Positions 1 through 8,627 of a stretch of DNA of 64,000 bases are shown here, one piece after another. The notes under the pieces are model-generated. The model saw only the letters and a program-made list of their open reading frames with translations, did no database searches and had not been told where the DNA came from. The DNA is from Cryptosporangium aurantiacum (GTDB lineage: Bacteria; Actinomycetota; Actinomycetes; Mycobacteriales; Cryptosporangiaceae), in the NCBI RefSeq assembly GCF_900143005.1, contig NZ_FRCS01000026.1:1-64000 (forward strand), in the 5' to 3' direction. The position numbers and the translations under genes were made by a program. Positions within the stretch are counted from its first letter, which is position 1; each line of letters begins with the position of its first letter.

Positions 1-1337
1 CGGCGTCCGACGGCGATGGGGACGTCGTCGGGTCCGAGGACGATGCGGTTGATCGCGGCGTCGCAGGCGATGCGGTCGATGGCTTCGAGGGGGAGAGTGT
101 CGCCGAAGTCGGTGCGGCCTCCGTCGCCGGGTCCGGGGACCCAGCGGCTGCCGGGAACCCAGACCCGGGGACCACGACCGGATCCGCTTCCCGAGCCGCC
201 GGAGCCGCCGCCGGAGCCACTGCTGGAGCGGCCGAGGCCACCGTTACCCGAGCCGCCGCCGGGGCCGCCCGGGCCACTGCCGGAGCCGTTGGGGCGCACG
301 TCCAAGCCGCCGGGGACGCCGGGGCTCGTGTCGGGACCGCCGGGGCCGCTGTCGGGGTGGTTGCCGGTGGGGGCCGCGGGTTCGGGTTGGTGCTGGGGGT
401 CGGCGAGCCAGTCGGCGACCACGTCCCAGTCCCAGTCGGTGACCCACTCCTGCTCCCCGTCAGCGTCGAGGGGCCACTCGTCGTCCAGCCGGACCAGGAT
501 CTCGGGCAGCGGAGTGTCCGGGGCGGAAACTGGGGTGTCGGCCAGGACGGTGCGGCCGGTCGGGGTGCGGCGTAGGTCGCTGGCGTGCACGAGCACGGTC
601 AGGTGCGGCTGCTCCCCGGCGGTGGTGGGGAGTTCGCCGGTGTCCAGGATGTGCCGGATGAGGTCCCGGAGGGCGTCGTGGCGGCGTTCGGCCGCTGAGC
701 GCATGTCTTCGGGATCGGGTTTGGGCAGGGTCGCGAAGTAGGTCTGCAGCATCGCCCCGCATTCGGGCGAGAGGGAGCCTTTCAAGTCCCAGATGTCGTC
801 GTAGGTCTGACCCAGGTAGATGGCGCGTTCGGGTTCCGGCGGATGGTCTTTCGCCGGAAGCAGGTGCTCGAGGATGCGTTTGGCGATCTGCCGCAGCTCT
901 GAGCAGCTGAGCCGGTGGGCGTTCTCGAACAACATCTCCTCAGCGACCGGCACCAAATTCGGATCCACCGCGTCGACCTTCCGGGCCAGCCACGCGGCGA
1001 CCTTCACATGCCCGAACGAGACCACCCCGGCGGACAGGGCGCCGGCGAAACGCGGCAGAACCGGTAACCGGCGCGCGGTGTCGACCAGAGCGCTGGCCTC
1101 ACCGGAGGTCATTCTCAACGAGCCTTGGAGCCAGGCCTTCGTCGACGGGGCACCGTTGTAGGCGACCGCGCCTCGGCGATGCACCGCACCGACCGCTTCG
1201 GTGAGCCCGGCCTGGGCCACCCGCACGATTTCTTCCCAGTCTTCTACCCGGCCGAGCTGCGCGGAATCGGGGAGCCCGCCGAGGTCTTCCCCGGCCAACT
1301 CCCGCAACACCGCCACACACTCGACCATCGAACTCAT
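1..1337 (-). CDS. DUF222 (13E12-repeat) / probable HNH endonuclease protein, 3' end missing
   Basis: The reading frame opens at ATG 1337-1335 and stays open to the window edge, giving about 445 residues. The first ~240 residues are a helical DUF222 domain (segments ECVAVLRELAGEDLG, AYNGAPSTKAWLQ, SFGHVKVAAWLARKVD, LSCSELRQIAKRILEH). A long Gly/Ser/Pro-rich linker follows (about residues 330-400), then DRIACDAAINRIVLGPDD, which normally leads into a C-terminal HNH nuclease; that nuclease lies outside the window. DUF222-HNH proteins are multicopy in actinobacteria and are often linked to mobile or intron-like DNA, but their role is unproven. The Pro-rich plus-strand frame opposite the linker is an antisense artefact. 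Confidence 0.85.
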   Translation of the reverse strand, partial: MSSMVECVAVLRELAGEDLGGLPDSAQLGRVEDWEEIVRVAQAGLTEAVGAVHRRGAVAYNGAPSTKAWLQGSLRMTSGEASALVDTARRLPVLPRFAGALSAGVVSFGHVKVAAWLARKVDAVDPNLVPVAEEMLFENAHRLSCSELRQIAKRILEHLLPAKDHPPEPERAIYLGQTYDDIWDLKGSLSPECGAMLQTYFATLPKPDPEDMRSAAERRHDALRDLIRHILDTGELPTTAGEQPHLTVLVHASDLRRTPTGRTVLADTPVSAPDTPLPEILVRLDDEWPLDADGEQEWVTDWDWDVVADWLADPQHQPEPAAPTGNHPDSGPGGPDTSPGVPGGLDVRPNGSGSGPGGPGGGSGNGGLGRSSSGSGGGSGGSGSGSGRGPRVWVPGSRWVPGPGDGGRTDFGDTLPLEAIDRIACDAAINRIVLGPDDVPIAVGR

Positions 1338-1507
1338 GTGCGAAATTCTAGAGCTGCCCCCCGACAGAAAACGGATGCGCGGGAGTCAGACGCGCGCGCC
1401 ATGCACGCGTACGGCGGCACGGCGCCATCACTGATCCGCACGCTGGTTATGCCGGTGACGGGTGTCCACGGGTCGCCTGACTTTGATGGTCTGAGTTGGC
1501 CGCGTTC

Positions 1508-1732
1508 CTCCGGCTTGACCTGGCCCCACCCGGTGCTCCGGCAGGCAGAGTCTCCGGCTTGACCTGGCTCCGGATTCCGGATTGAGGTGGACCCGACGCT
1601 CCAGACGCACAACCGAGCGGCCAGTTGCCGGTGAACTTACCTATCCAACCCGCGTTGTTGCTGCTCAAACACCCAATAACGAGCGACCACTTGCCTGCAT
1701 TCGCAGTGCAGATCTCCGGCGGACCTGGCTCC
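1508..1732. repeat. Short direct repeats CTCCGGCTTGACCTGGC
   Basis: An identical 17-base unit, CTCCGGCTTGACCTGGC, occurs at 1508-1524 and 1552-1568, exactly 44 bases apart. Degenerate copies lie at about 1575-1590 (TTCCGGATTGAGGTGG) and 1714-1732 (CTCCGGCGGACCTGGCTCC). They could be binding sites for the downstream SARP-type regulator, since SARPs bind direct repeats on an 11-base pitch and 44 is 4x11. They could equally be the end of a lost insertion sequence. The sequence does not decide. Confidence 0.55.
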
Positions 1733-1798
1733 TAGCGTTGTCGTCATGCCGCGGCGAACCTACACACACCCGGCGGCGGAGGGCGGCAAGCCCGGACC

Positions 1799-1804
1799 AG
1801 GAGG
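1799..1804 (+). promoter_or_regulatory. Strong ribosome binding site AGGAGG of the short peptide gene
   Basis: A perfect AGGAGG lies 5 bases before ATG 1810. It is the best Shine-Dalgarno site in the area. It fixes the start of the 41-codon gene and argues against the longer in-frame readings that begin further upstream. Confidence 0.8.
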
Positions 1805-1809
1805 AGCCG

Positions 1810-1935
1810 ATGCCTTCGTCCCCGATCCTCAATCCCCACAACCCGCGGAAGGTCTTCCGCGTGGGCAAGACCGACGTTGTCAGCTTCGTCCGCGAGGTAC
1901 CCGAACGCCTCGCCGCGATCGGGTCAACGCGGTGA
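1810..1935 (+). CDS. 41-residue candidate RiPP precursor peptide
   Basis: This short gene has an excellent AGGAGG site and its TGA overlaps the GTG of the next gene (GTGA), so translation of the two is coupled. The peptide starts MPSSPILNPHNPRKVF and ends PERLAAIGSTR. It has no Cys; hydroxyl residues are Ser3, Ser4, Thr21, Ser25, Ser39 and Thr40. Its position directly before a leader-binding ThiF-like protein and a YcaO cyclodehydratase makes it the best precursor candidate. The N-terminal part would be the leader and the Gly-Ser-Thr-Arg tail the only obvious heterocyclisation site. It matches no precursor family known to me, and its Ser/Thr content is low for a classical azole peptide. It might instead be an accessory peptide, with the true precursor elsewhere. 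Confidence 0.6.
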   Translation: MPSSPILNPHNPRKVFRVGKTDVVSFVREVPERLAAIGSTR

Positions 1936-3449
1936 CGACCGGCCAGCTCGTGCGGCTGCGACCGGCGGTGCGGGCATCACAGACGCCGGACGGCATCTAC
2001 GTGCGCGGCTGGAGCACCGCCTTCACCGCTGCGGGCGGCGCGGACCTGTGGCACCTGTGGCAGCGGCTGGAGCCGACGCTGCGGGGCGGCGTCGAGGAGG
2101 GCCGGCTCGCGGGCCTGGCCACGCGGCCGGCCACCCGCGACGCAGTGGGACGCCTCGTCGATGCCCTGACTGAGCACGACATGCTCGTCGATGGGGGAGC
2201 CGAGCTCCCTGCGTGGCTGGAACAGCTGTCCCCGGACGCGATCGACGCCTGGCGGCGCCTCACCACCACGCCGGTGACGATCACCGGCGCGGGTGGCATC
2301 GCCGCCGCCGCCGCGTCGGCGCTCGAGGCGGCAGGCGTACCGGTGCTGACCGTGCGAGGCCGAGTGGCCACGGCGCCGGTCGTACTGAGCACCGGAGGCG
2401 CCGAGCCTGTCGCGGTGGCTGCGATCGGCGGACCGCACACCGGCTTCGTGACCCCGCCGAGTGCCGCCGTCGGATTCGCCAGCCGGGACGTCGACCGCAT
2501 CGCGCGCCTGCTGAGCGTCGTCGCCCCCGGCCGGTCGAACGGGCCGCTCGCGGCTCTGCTCGGCGGGGCCGCCGCGGACCGCATCATCCGGCGGATCGCC
2601 CGGCTCCCCGATGGGCCCGAGCCCGGGCCGTGGCCGATGGTGCTCGTGGCCCGGGCCGCACCGCTGTCGTCTGAATACCGCCCCTGGCTGCTGAGCGGCG
2701 GGGCGGAGCGGACGGACGCAGACGTGCGGCGCCGGTTGGCCGCACTCTGTGACGAGCAGGTCGGCGTCCTACCGCCGCCGCGCTCGGACGACCTGCCCCA
2801 ACTCCCGGTGGCGCTCGCGTCGTACGCGATGGCTCCTGGCGGGGTGACCGGCCTGGGGGCCACGGTCGGCGCGGCGCGGCTCGACGCGGCCTTGCGGGCG
2901 GCCGAGCGCCTTCTCGACCCGCAGGGTGCCGGCCGGCTCGCCGTCGGAATGAACGAGTCCCACGTGGACGGGATCCTGCTGCGCAGGGTGGTGTTCGACC
3001 TCGTCGGTCGCGCGGCCACCGCCGGCCTGCCGGGCCGCAGCGCGAAACGGCTGGCCGTCGCGCCGCTCGCGCACGGCCTGTTCGCCGCGCTCGTCACCGA
3101 GGACGGACGCGAGTCCGGTCGAGCGGTGGAGTTCACCGCCGAGCGGGCGGCGGCCTGCGCCGCCATGCAGGCGGACGGCGCGCGGCAGGCTCGCGCCGCA
3201 GGCCTTCCGGACGACGATGGGCCGCTGACGCTGTGCGGCGCGTTCGCCGCCGCGTCGTCGCACCACGGTCCCCCTGACGTCGAATGGCTGGACGGTTCGC
3301 CGGACGAGTCGCGCGTGCAGGACGCCCTTCGACTGATCGTGCCGTCCGCTCGCCGACCGCGTCCCGAGCGCCGACGGCGGCGGGGCGCCCTGTCGGAGGG
3401 GCTGCGAGCGACCGGCTTCGTCGTGAAGGTGGTCGACGCGGATGACTGA
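1932..3449 (+). CDS. TOMM biosynthesis ocin-ThiF-like protein (leader-peptide-binding F protein)
   Basis: The protein has 505 residues from GTG 1932, which overlaps the precursor stop. The frame is open further upstream to 1746 but has no ribosome site there. The first ~85 residues (VRLRPAVRASQTPDGIYVRG, then a helical stretch ending LTEHDMLVD) have the layout of the PqqD-like RiPP recognition element of thiazole-bacteriocin maturation proteins. The middle (PVTITGAGGIAAAAASALEAAG) is the degenerate Rossmann/ThiF part. In F-dependent TOMM systems such as heterocycloanthracin and thiopeptides, this protein binds the leader and presents the core to the YcaO enzyme. It overlaps the YcaO gene by 8 bases. 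Family assignment is from motif layout and neighbour; function is inferred. Confidence 0.8.
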   Translation: MTTGQLVRLRPAVRASQTPDGIYVRGWSTAFTAAGGADLWHLWQRLEPTLRGGVEEGRLAGLATRPATRDAVGRLVDALTEHDMLVDGGAELPAWLEQLSPDAIDAWRRLTTTPVTITGAGGIAAAAASALEAAGVPVLTVRGRVATAPVVLSTGGAEPVAVAAIGGPHTGFVTPPSAAVGFASRDVDRIARLLSVVAPGRSNGPLAALLGGAAADRIIRRIARLPDGPEPGPWPMVLVARAAPLSSEYRPWLLSGGAERTDADVRRRLAALCDEQVGVLPPPRSDDLPQLPVALASYAMAPGGVTGLGATVGAARLDAALRAAERLLDPQGAGRLAVGMNESHVDGILLRRVVFDLVGRAATAGLPGRSAKRLAVAPLAHGLFAALVTEDGRESGRAVEFTAERAAACAAMQADGARQARAAGLPDDDGPLTLCGAFAAASSHHGPPDVEWLDGSPDESRVQDALRLIVPSARRPRPERRRRRGALSEGLRATGFVVKVVDADD

Positions 3450-5355
3450 GCACAGCACGTTCGCCGCCGCACTACGAGCGAAGCTGGAATCCACGTCGGG
3501 TCCGCCGGTAGTGGTACTGGACGGTCCCACCACCGATGACCTCGACACCACCGCCGAAGCGGACCTTCTCGTCCTGCTGCCGACGACGTGGACCGCGGCG
3601 GACCTCACCGAGCTCAGCGACCGAGCCCCCGGTCCGAGCATCGCGCTGCGTCAGGACGCCGCGGTGACGGTGCTCGGTCCGGTAGTCGGCCCGGGTCAGC
3701 CCGGGTGCCTCCGCTGCGCGGAGCACGCTCGCCTGCGAATGCTGACGCTGCCGGGCGACCCGATGCTGCTGACGTTCGGCGGCCAGCCCTCACCGACCAG
3801 CCTGCCGCTGCTGGCTGCTCTGATCACCGCGGTGGCCCGCGATCCGAACATCGCGCCGGGGACGGTATGGACGCTCGGCCCCGCGGCGAACGTCGTCTCC
3901 GCCCATCAGGTCGCACCGGATCCGGACTGCCCGCGCTGCCACCCGATGCTCGACGACACCGCCGCCGGCGCCACGTTCACCCCGGTGCCACGGCCCGTCG
4001 GCACATCGTCCGAGCTGCGCGCGCCCAATCCTGCGGTCGAAGGAGACCGGCTGAACCGGGCGCTGATCACCGGGGGCTTCGGGACGGTGATCCGGCTGAA
4101 CGACATCGACGCCGCACCCGTGCCGCTGGCCTCGGCGGTGACCGTGGCCGGCGGACGTCACGAGTACGGGTACGGCCGCGGCGCCAGCGTGGCGGAGGCG
4201 CGGCGCACAGCGCTGTTCGAGGCGGTCGAACGTCGGGCCGCTCTGCGTCCGCATGGCCGTAGGACCGTGCTCCGGGCGTCCTACGAGGACCTCGGCCCAC
4301 AGGTCGCGATCGACCCCTCGACGCTCGGGCTCTCCGACCCGCGCCATCACGGACATCCCGCGTTCCGGCTCACCCCGTACCGGCCGGACGCGGTGACCAA
4401 CTGGGTCTACGGCTGGTCGATGACGCGTGAGCGCGCCGTCGCCGTTCCGGAGCACGTCGCGTACTACGGACTGCGTGCGAGCCGTTCCGCGCCGCACTTC
4501 GTCGATGAGAGATCCAACGGTTGCGGCACCGGCAGCAGCCTCGAGGAGGCCGCCCTCTACGGGTTGTTCGAGGTCGTCGAGCGTGATGCGTTCCTGCTCG
4601 CCTGGCACGCCCGCACCCCGCTGCATCGCGTCGCGCCGCCGAGCAGCGACGAGTTGACTTGGCACCTCGTCCAGAAGACCACTCGGGCCGGGTACGACCT
4701 GCAGTTCTTCGACGCGACCAACGACCTCGCCCTGCCGGTGGTGCTCTCGCTCGCACTGCGCCGCGATGGGACACCGGCCGGTCTGCACGCCTACTTCTCT
4801 GCCGGTGCCCATCCGGATCCCCGCGTCGCCCTGCGATCGGCAGCGATGGAGGCGGCCGTCGGGTTGCACGCGGCCGCCCGGATGGCCCGCGACCTCACGT
4901 CGCGTGACTCAGCGCGGATACGGCGGATGCTGACCGACCCCACCGAGGTGCGCACGATCGACGATCACGTCGCCCTCAACGCGCTACCCGAGGCGCGGCC
5001 GCGGTATGAGTTCCTGCTCGACGGCCCCGGCCCCGTTGACTGGCGCGAGCTCTGGCCGGGGCAGCCGGCCCCGGTGACCGACCTGACCGAGGTACTGACC
5101 GGGCTGATCGAACACCTCGCGGGGCGGGGCCTCGAGACGGTGGTCGTCGACCAGACTGATCCGTGGATCCGTGCGCGGCTCGGGCTGCGCTCGGCGAAGG
5201 TGATCGTGCCGGGCACGCTGCCGATGACGTTCGGGTACGTCCACCAGCGCACGGTCGGCCTGCCGCGCTTGCTGCACGTGCCGTTTCAGCTCGGCCGTGC
5301 CCCCGCCGTGCTCGACTACGCGGATCTTCCCCTCCATCCGCACCCGTTCCCATGA
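3442..5355 (+). CDS. Fused E1-like/YcaO azoline cyclodehydratase (TOMM C-D protein)
   Basis: The protein has 637 residues. Residues ~1-200 are the E1-like C domain, with VLGPVVGPGQPGCLRC and a likely zinc tetrathiolate from Cys89/Cys92 and Cys163/Cys166 (DCPRC). Residues ~230-637 are the YcaO domain, with the ATP/Mg motifs ARRTALFEAVERR, SNGCGTGSSLEEA, GLFEVVERDAFLL and ALRSAAMEAA. The C-terminus reads PLHPHPFP and contains the PxPxP signature of cyclodehydratase-type YcaO proteins. Such enzymes use ATP to cyclise Cys/Ser/Thr side chains onto the preceding amide, giving azolines. All expected residues appear intact. It is coupled to the F protein by overlap. No McbC-like flavin dehydrogenase is adjacent, so products may stay at the azoline stage or be oxidised by an unlinked enzyme. 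Confidence 0.92.
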   Translation: MTEHSTFAAALRAKLESTSGPPVVVLDGPTTDDLDTTAEADLLVLLPTTWTAADLTELSDRAPGPSIALRQDAAVTVLGPVVGPGQPGCLRCAEHARLRMLTLPGDPMLLTFGGQPSPTSLPLLAALITAVARDPNIAPGTVWTLGPAANVVSAHQVAPDPDCPRCHPMLDDTAAGATFTPVPRPVGTSSELRAPNPAVEGDRLNRALITGGFGTVIRLNDIDAAPVPLASAVTVAGGRHEYGYGRGASVAEARRTALFEAVERRAALRPHGRRTVLRASYEDLGPQVAIDPSTLGLSDPRHHGHPAFRLTPYRPDAVTNWVYGWSMTRERAVAVPEHVAYYGLRASRSAPHFVDERSNGCGTGSSLEEAALYGLFEVVERDAFLLAWHARTPLHRVAPPSSDELTWHLVQKTTRAGYDLQFFDATNDLALPVVLSLALRRDGTPAGLHAYFSAGAHPDPRVALRSAAMEAAVGLHAAARMARDLTSRDSARIRRMLTDPTEVRTIDDHVALNALPEARPRYEFLLDGPGPVDWRELWPGQPAPVTDLTEVLTGLIEHLAGRGLETVVVDQTDPWIRARLGLRSAKVIVPGTLPMTFGYVHQRTVGLPRLLHVPFQLGRAPAVLDYADLPLHPHPFP

Positions 5356-5516
5356 CGACGCTGGAGCGGGTGCGTTACCGGCCGGCGTCGCTTTGTTGAC
5401 ACAACCTCACTGCACGGTTGGGGCGATCGGTACAATTCGGCTTTGGCCAAGACCACAGTCGCGTCCCGATCGACGCTCGCCAGTCGTTCGGTCGCCCGGG
5501 GGCGGAAGGCGAGCGG

Positions 5517-8500
5517 GTGGGTGCAGGTCCCGGGAGAACCGGTCGAACACCTTCAGCGGAACCGTCCCTCGGCGACCTCGTCCGCACCCATCGGCAGAAC
5601 GCCGGTCTGGCGCAGGAGACGCTCGCCCTGCGGGCGGGCGTGAGCATTCGGACGGTCAGCAACATCGAACGCGGTAGCGTCGCGCGCCCGCGGGCCGAGT
5701 CGGTTCGGCGCCTGCTGACCGCGCTCGGTCTGGGCGCCGACGATTCGGTCCGGCCCGCCGAGATCGAACCCGTCCAGGCGGGCCGCCCGGCCCTGGCCGT
5801 CCGAGTGCTCGGCCCGCTGTCCGTGGAGCGGCACGGTAGGGCGATTCCGCTGCACTCTGCCCGATTACGCAGTCTGCTCGGGCGGTTGGCCGTCCAGCAC
5901 GGTCAGCCGGTCGGCCGCGAGGAGATCGCCGAAGCGCTGTGGGGCTCGCGCCCGCCGCGCACCTATCCGGCGCTGGTGAACAGCTACGTGGCCCGCCTGC
6001 GTGACGTCCTCGAACCGGATCGGGCAGCCCGTAGCCAGCTCGGTGTGGTCGTCCTGACCACCGGCGGTTACCGGCTCGACCTGCGCGAGGACCAACTCGA
6101 CGTCGCGCGGTTCGAGCGGCTCGCCGACCGGGGACGGCACGCCCGCGGCGCGGGCGACCTCGGTGCGGCCCAGGAGCTGTTCGAGCAGGCCCTGGCCATC
6201 TGGCGCGGGCCGGTGCTGGCGGATCTGCGCAATCCGCTGTCGACGCAGCATCCGTCCGCCGTGGCGCTCGGGCAGTTGCGGCTGGACACGGCGGTGGCCT
6301 ACGCCGACGCCAGCCTCACGCTCGGCCGCCACGAGGCGGTCGTCCGCACGCTGCGCGCGCTCGCTGACGAGGAGCCGCTGCACGAGGGGCTGGCCGCACG
6401 CCTGATGCTGGCGCTGGCCGCGACCGGACGCCAGGCCGAGGCCCTGGACCTGTTCTTCGCTCTGCGGACGCGCCTCGGCAACGAGCTCGGCATCGAACCG
6501 GGCACGGAACTGACCGATGCCCATCTGCGGGTGTTGCGCCAGCAGACGATGACGCCGAGGGCCGACGACGAGCCGGCCCGGGCGGTGCCCCGCCAGTTGC
6601 CGGCGGGCACCGTGGCGTTCCACGGACGGGCCGAGCACCTGAGCCGACTGGACGATCTGCTCGACGGTCTCGAGGCCGACCCTCGTCCCGACGCAGCGGT
6701 GGCCGTCGTGGCGGGGACGGCCGGCGTCGGAAAGACCACGCTCGCCGTGCACTGGGCACGCCGGCAGGCACACCGGTTTCCCCACGGTCAGCTGTACGTC
6801 AACCTTCAGGGGTACGACCGGTCGGGCGTTCCGGTGCAGCCCGCCGAGGCGATCCGCCACTTTCTGGACGCCCTCGGCGTGCCGCCCGAGCGGATCCCCG
6901 AGCGCCTGCCGGCCCAGGCCGCGCTGTACCGCAGCATCCTGGCCGATCGGCGGATGCTCGTGCTCCTCGACAACGCCCGCGACGTCACACAGGTCCGTGA
7001 GCTGCTGCCCGGCTCCGCCGACTGCCTCACGATCGTGACCAGCAGGGACCGGCTGGCTTGCCTGGTCGCCGACGGCGCCCTGCCGATCTCGGTGGACCTG
7101 CTGCCGGTCGGGGAGGCGGTGGAACTGCTCGCCCGCCGGATCGGCGGGCAGCGGGTGGGGGCCGAGCCGGACGCCGTCGAGGAGATCGTCAGACGGTGTT
7201 CGCGGCTGCCACTGGCGCTGGCGATCGTGGCAGCCCGCGCGGCGACGCATCCCGGCTTCGCGCTGGCTGAGCTGTCCGACGAGCTGACCGAGGCCAGTGC
7301 CGCTCTGGACGTGCTGAACACCGGTGATCTGGGCGTCAGAGCGGCGTTCTCCTGGTCCTATCGGGCGTTGACGCCGGCCGCAGCCCGGCTGTTCCGGCTG
7401 CTCGGACTACACCCCGGGCCGGACATCGCGATGCCCGCCGCCGCCAGCCTCGCCGCCGTCACCGCGGCCGGCGCTCGTCAACTGCTGGCCGAGCTGACGC
7501 GGGCCAATCTGATCACCGAACACTCCCTGGGACGGTTCGCCTGCCACGACCTGCTGCGCGCCTACGCCGGCGAACGGGGGCGGCGGGAAGATTCCGACGA
7601 GGAGCGGTCGGCTGCGGTGCGGCGGCTGGATGACCACTACCTGCGCACCGCACACGCCGCGGCACGGCTGCTCAACCCGGCGCGGCCCGCGATCCGCCTC
7701 CCGGCACGGCAGGCCTATGACGGCGTCACGCTGGCGGAGCTTGCCGATCACGGACAGGCCCTGCGGTGGTTCACCACCGAGCACCAAGTGCTGATGACGA
7801 TCACCAAGCAGCCCGCCGACCTCGAACTACGACGCGACCGGCACGTCTGGCAACTCGCCTGGTGCCTCGTCGACTTCTTCGACCGACAGGGCCACTGGCG
7901 CGACTGGATCACCACCCACACCGCCGCGCTGGCCGCTGCTCGGTCCCTGGCCTCCGACGCCGCGCAGGCGCACATCCACCGTGGACTGGGACTTGCTCAC
8001 GCCCGGCTGCGCTGGGACGGTGCCGAGGAGCATCTCCATCGCGCCCTGGAGCTCTTCGAGGCCCTCGACGACGGCGGTGGCCGGGCGGCCGTCCATCACG
8101 ACCTCGCTCGGATCCTCGAACACGCCGGCCACCACACGGATGCGGTGGAGCAGGCATGGAAGGCCCTGAGGATCTATCAGAGCCTCGGCGACCTGGGCGG
8201 GCAGGGCAAGGTGCTCAACGGCATCGGCTGGCACTACGCCCTGGTCGGCGAACACCACACGGCGCTGCGGCACTGCGAACGAGCCCGTGACCTGCTTGAG
8301 CAGGCCGGTAGTCGCATCGTGCTGGCTGCCACCTGGGACAGTCTCGGCTACATCAGCCACCATCTCGGCGACTACCACAACGCCGTGAACTACTACGCGC
8401 AGGCTTTGGACACCTTCGCCGAGTTCGGCGAACGGGCCCTCCAGGGCGAGGTGCTCCTACACCTCGGGGACACCCAGGCCGCCGTGGGCGATATCGACGC

Positions 8501-8627
8501 CGCGCTCGAGGCATGGGGAGGCGCGCAGAGCATCCTCGAGAAGCTCGGCGTCCCCGATGCCGATCAGGCACGAGCCAGGATCGACGCGTCGCTGGCCGAC
8601 CGAGTCTCGTCGGGGAGTCGATCCTGA
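5517..8627 (+). CDS. SARP/AfsR-type regulator: Xre HTH, OmpR-like wHTH, BTAD, NB-ARC, TPR
   Basis: The protein has about 1036 residues. The order is an Xre helix-turn-helix (residues ~15-75; LRTHRQ-like segment and SIRTVSNIERG), an OmpR-type winged helix (~93-175), a bacterial transcriptional activation domain (~180-325), an NB-ARC ATPase with P-loop GTAGVGKTT near residue 400, and C-terminal TPRs (~800-1020). GTG 5517 is chosen because a GGAAGG-like site precedes it; the frame is open back to a TTG at 5418. An Xre domain fused in front of a SARP core is a recurrent actinobacterial arrangement. It follows the YcaO gene after 161 bases, in the same direction, so it is the probable pathway-specific activator of the TOMM locus. 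That role is inferred. Confidence 0.85.
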   Translation: MGAGPGRTGRTPSAEPSLGDLVRTHRQNAGLAQETLALRAGVSIRTVSNIERGSVARPRAESVRRLLTALGLGADDSVRPAEIEPVQAGRPALAVRVLGPLSVERHGRAIPLHSARLRSLLGRLAVQHGQPVGREEIAEALWGSRPPRTYPALVNSYVARLRDVLEPDRAARSQLGVVVLTTGGYRLDLREDQLDVARFERLADRGRHARGAGDLGAAQELFEQALAIWRGPVLADLRNPLSTQHPSAVALGQLRLDTAVAYADASLTLGRHEAVVRTLRALADEEPLHEGLAARLMLALAATGRQAEALDLFFALRTRLGNELGIEPGTELTDAHLRVLRQQTMTPRADDEPARAVPRQLPAGTVAFHGRAEHLSRLDDLLDGLEADPRPDAAVAVVAGTAGVGKTTLAVHWARRQAHRFPHGQLYVNLQGYDRSGVPVQPAEAIRHFLDALGVPPERIPERLPAQAALYRSILADRRMLVLLDNARDVTQVRELLPGSADCLTIVTSRDRLACLVADGALPISVDLLPVGEAVELLARRIGGQRVGAEPDAVEEIVRRCSRLPLALAIVAARAATHPGFALAELSDELTEASAALDVLNTGDLGVRAAFSWSYRALTPAAARLFRLLGLHPGPDIAMPAAASLAAVTAAGARQLLAELTRANLITEHSLGRFACHDLLRAYAGERGRREDSDEERSAAVRRLDDHYLRTAHAAARLLNPARPAIRLPARQAYDGVTLAELADHGQALRWFTTEHQVLMTITKQPADLELRRDRHVWQLAWCLVDFFDRQGHWRDWITTHTAALAAARSLASDAAQAHIHRGLGLAHARLRWDGAEEHLHRALELFEALDDGGGRAAVHHDLARILEHAGHHTDAVEQAWKALRIYQSLGDLGGQGKVLNGIGWHYALVGEHHTALRHCERARDLLEQAGSRIVLAATWDSLGYISHHLGDYHNAVNYYAQALDTFAEFGERALQGEVLLHLGDTQAAVGDIDAALEAWGGAQSILEKLGVPDADQARARIDASLADRVSSGSRS

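Larger units (their letters stand above)
1338..1809. other. 472-base spacer upstream of the RiPP operon
   Basis: No convincing gene is seen. Base composition is less GC-rich than the flanks, especially about 1630-1720. The spacer holds repeated TCCGG-containing elements (see the repeat entry) and must contain the promoter of the 1810-5355 operon. No consensus -35/-10 pair stands out. A degraded insertion-sequence end is possible. Confidence 0.5.

Noticed and set aside
16-741. Plus-strand Pro/Gly-rich frame of 241 codons
   Set aside because: It is antisense to the repetitive Gly/Ser linker of the DUF222 gene, has no ribosome site and no recognisable domain.
1997-3472. Minus-strand frame of 491 codons opposite the ThiF-like gene
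   Set aside because: Ser/Arg/Thr-rich composition typical of antisense in high-GC genes; the plus strand encodes recognisable TOMM domains.
5396-5436. TTGACA ... TACAAT as promoter of the SARP-type gene
   Set aside because: The two hexamers are 29 bases apart, far from the usual 17. TACAAT alone may be a -10 element, but this pair is not a consensus promoter.
5865-7250. Minus-strand frame of 461 codons opposite the SARP-type regulator
   Set aside because: No domain, Gln/Arg-rich antisense composition; the plus strand carries the P-loop and other motifs.
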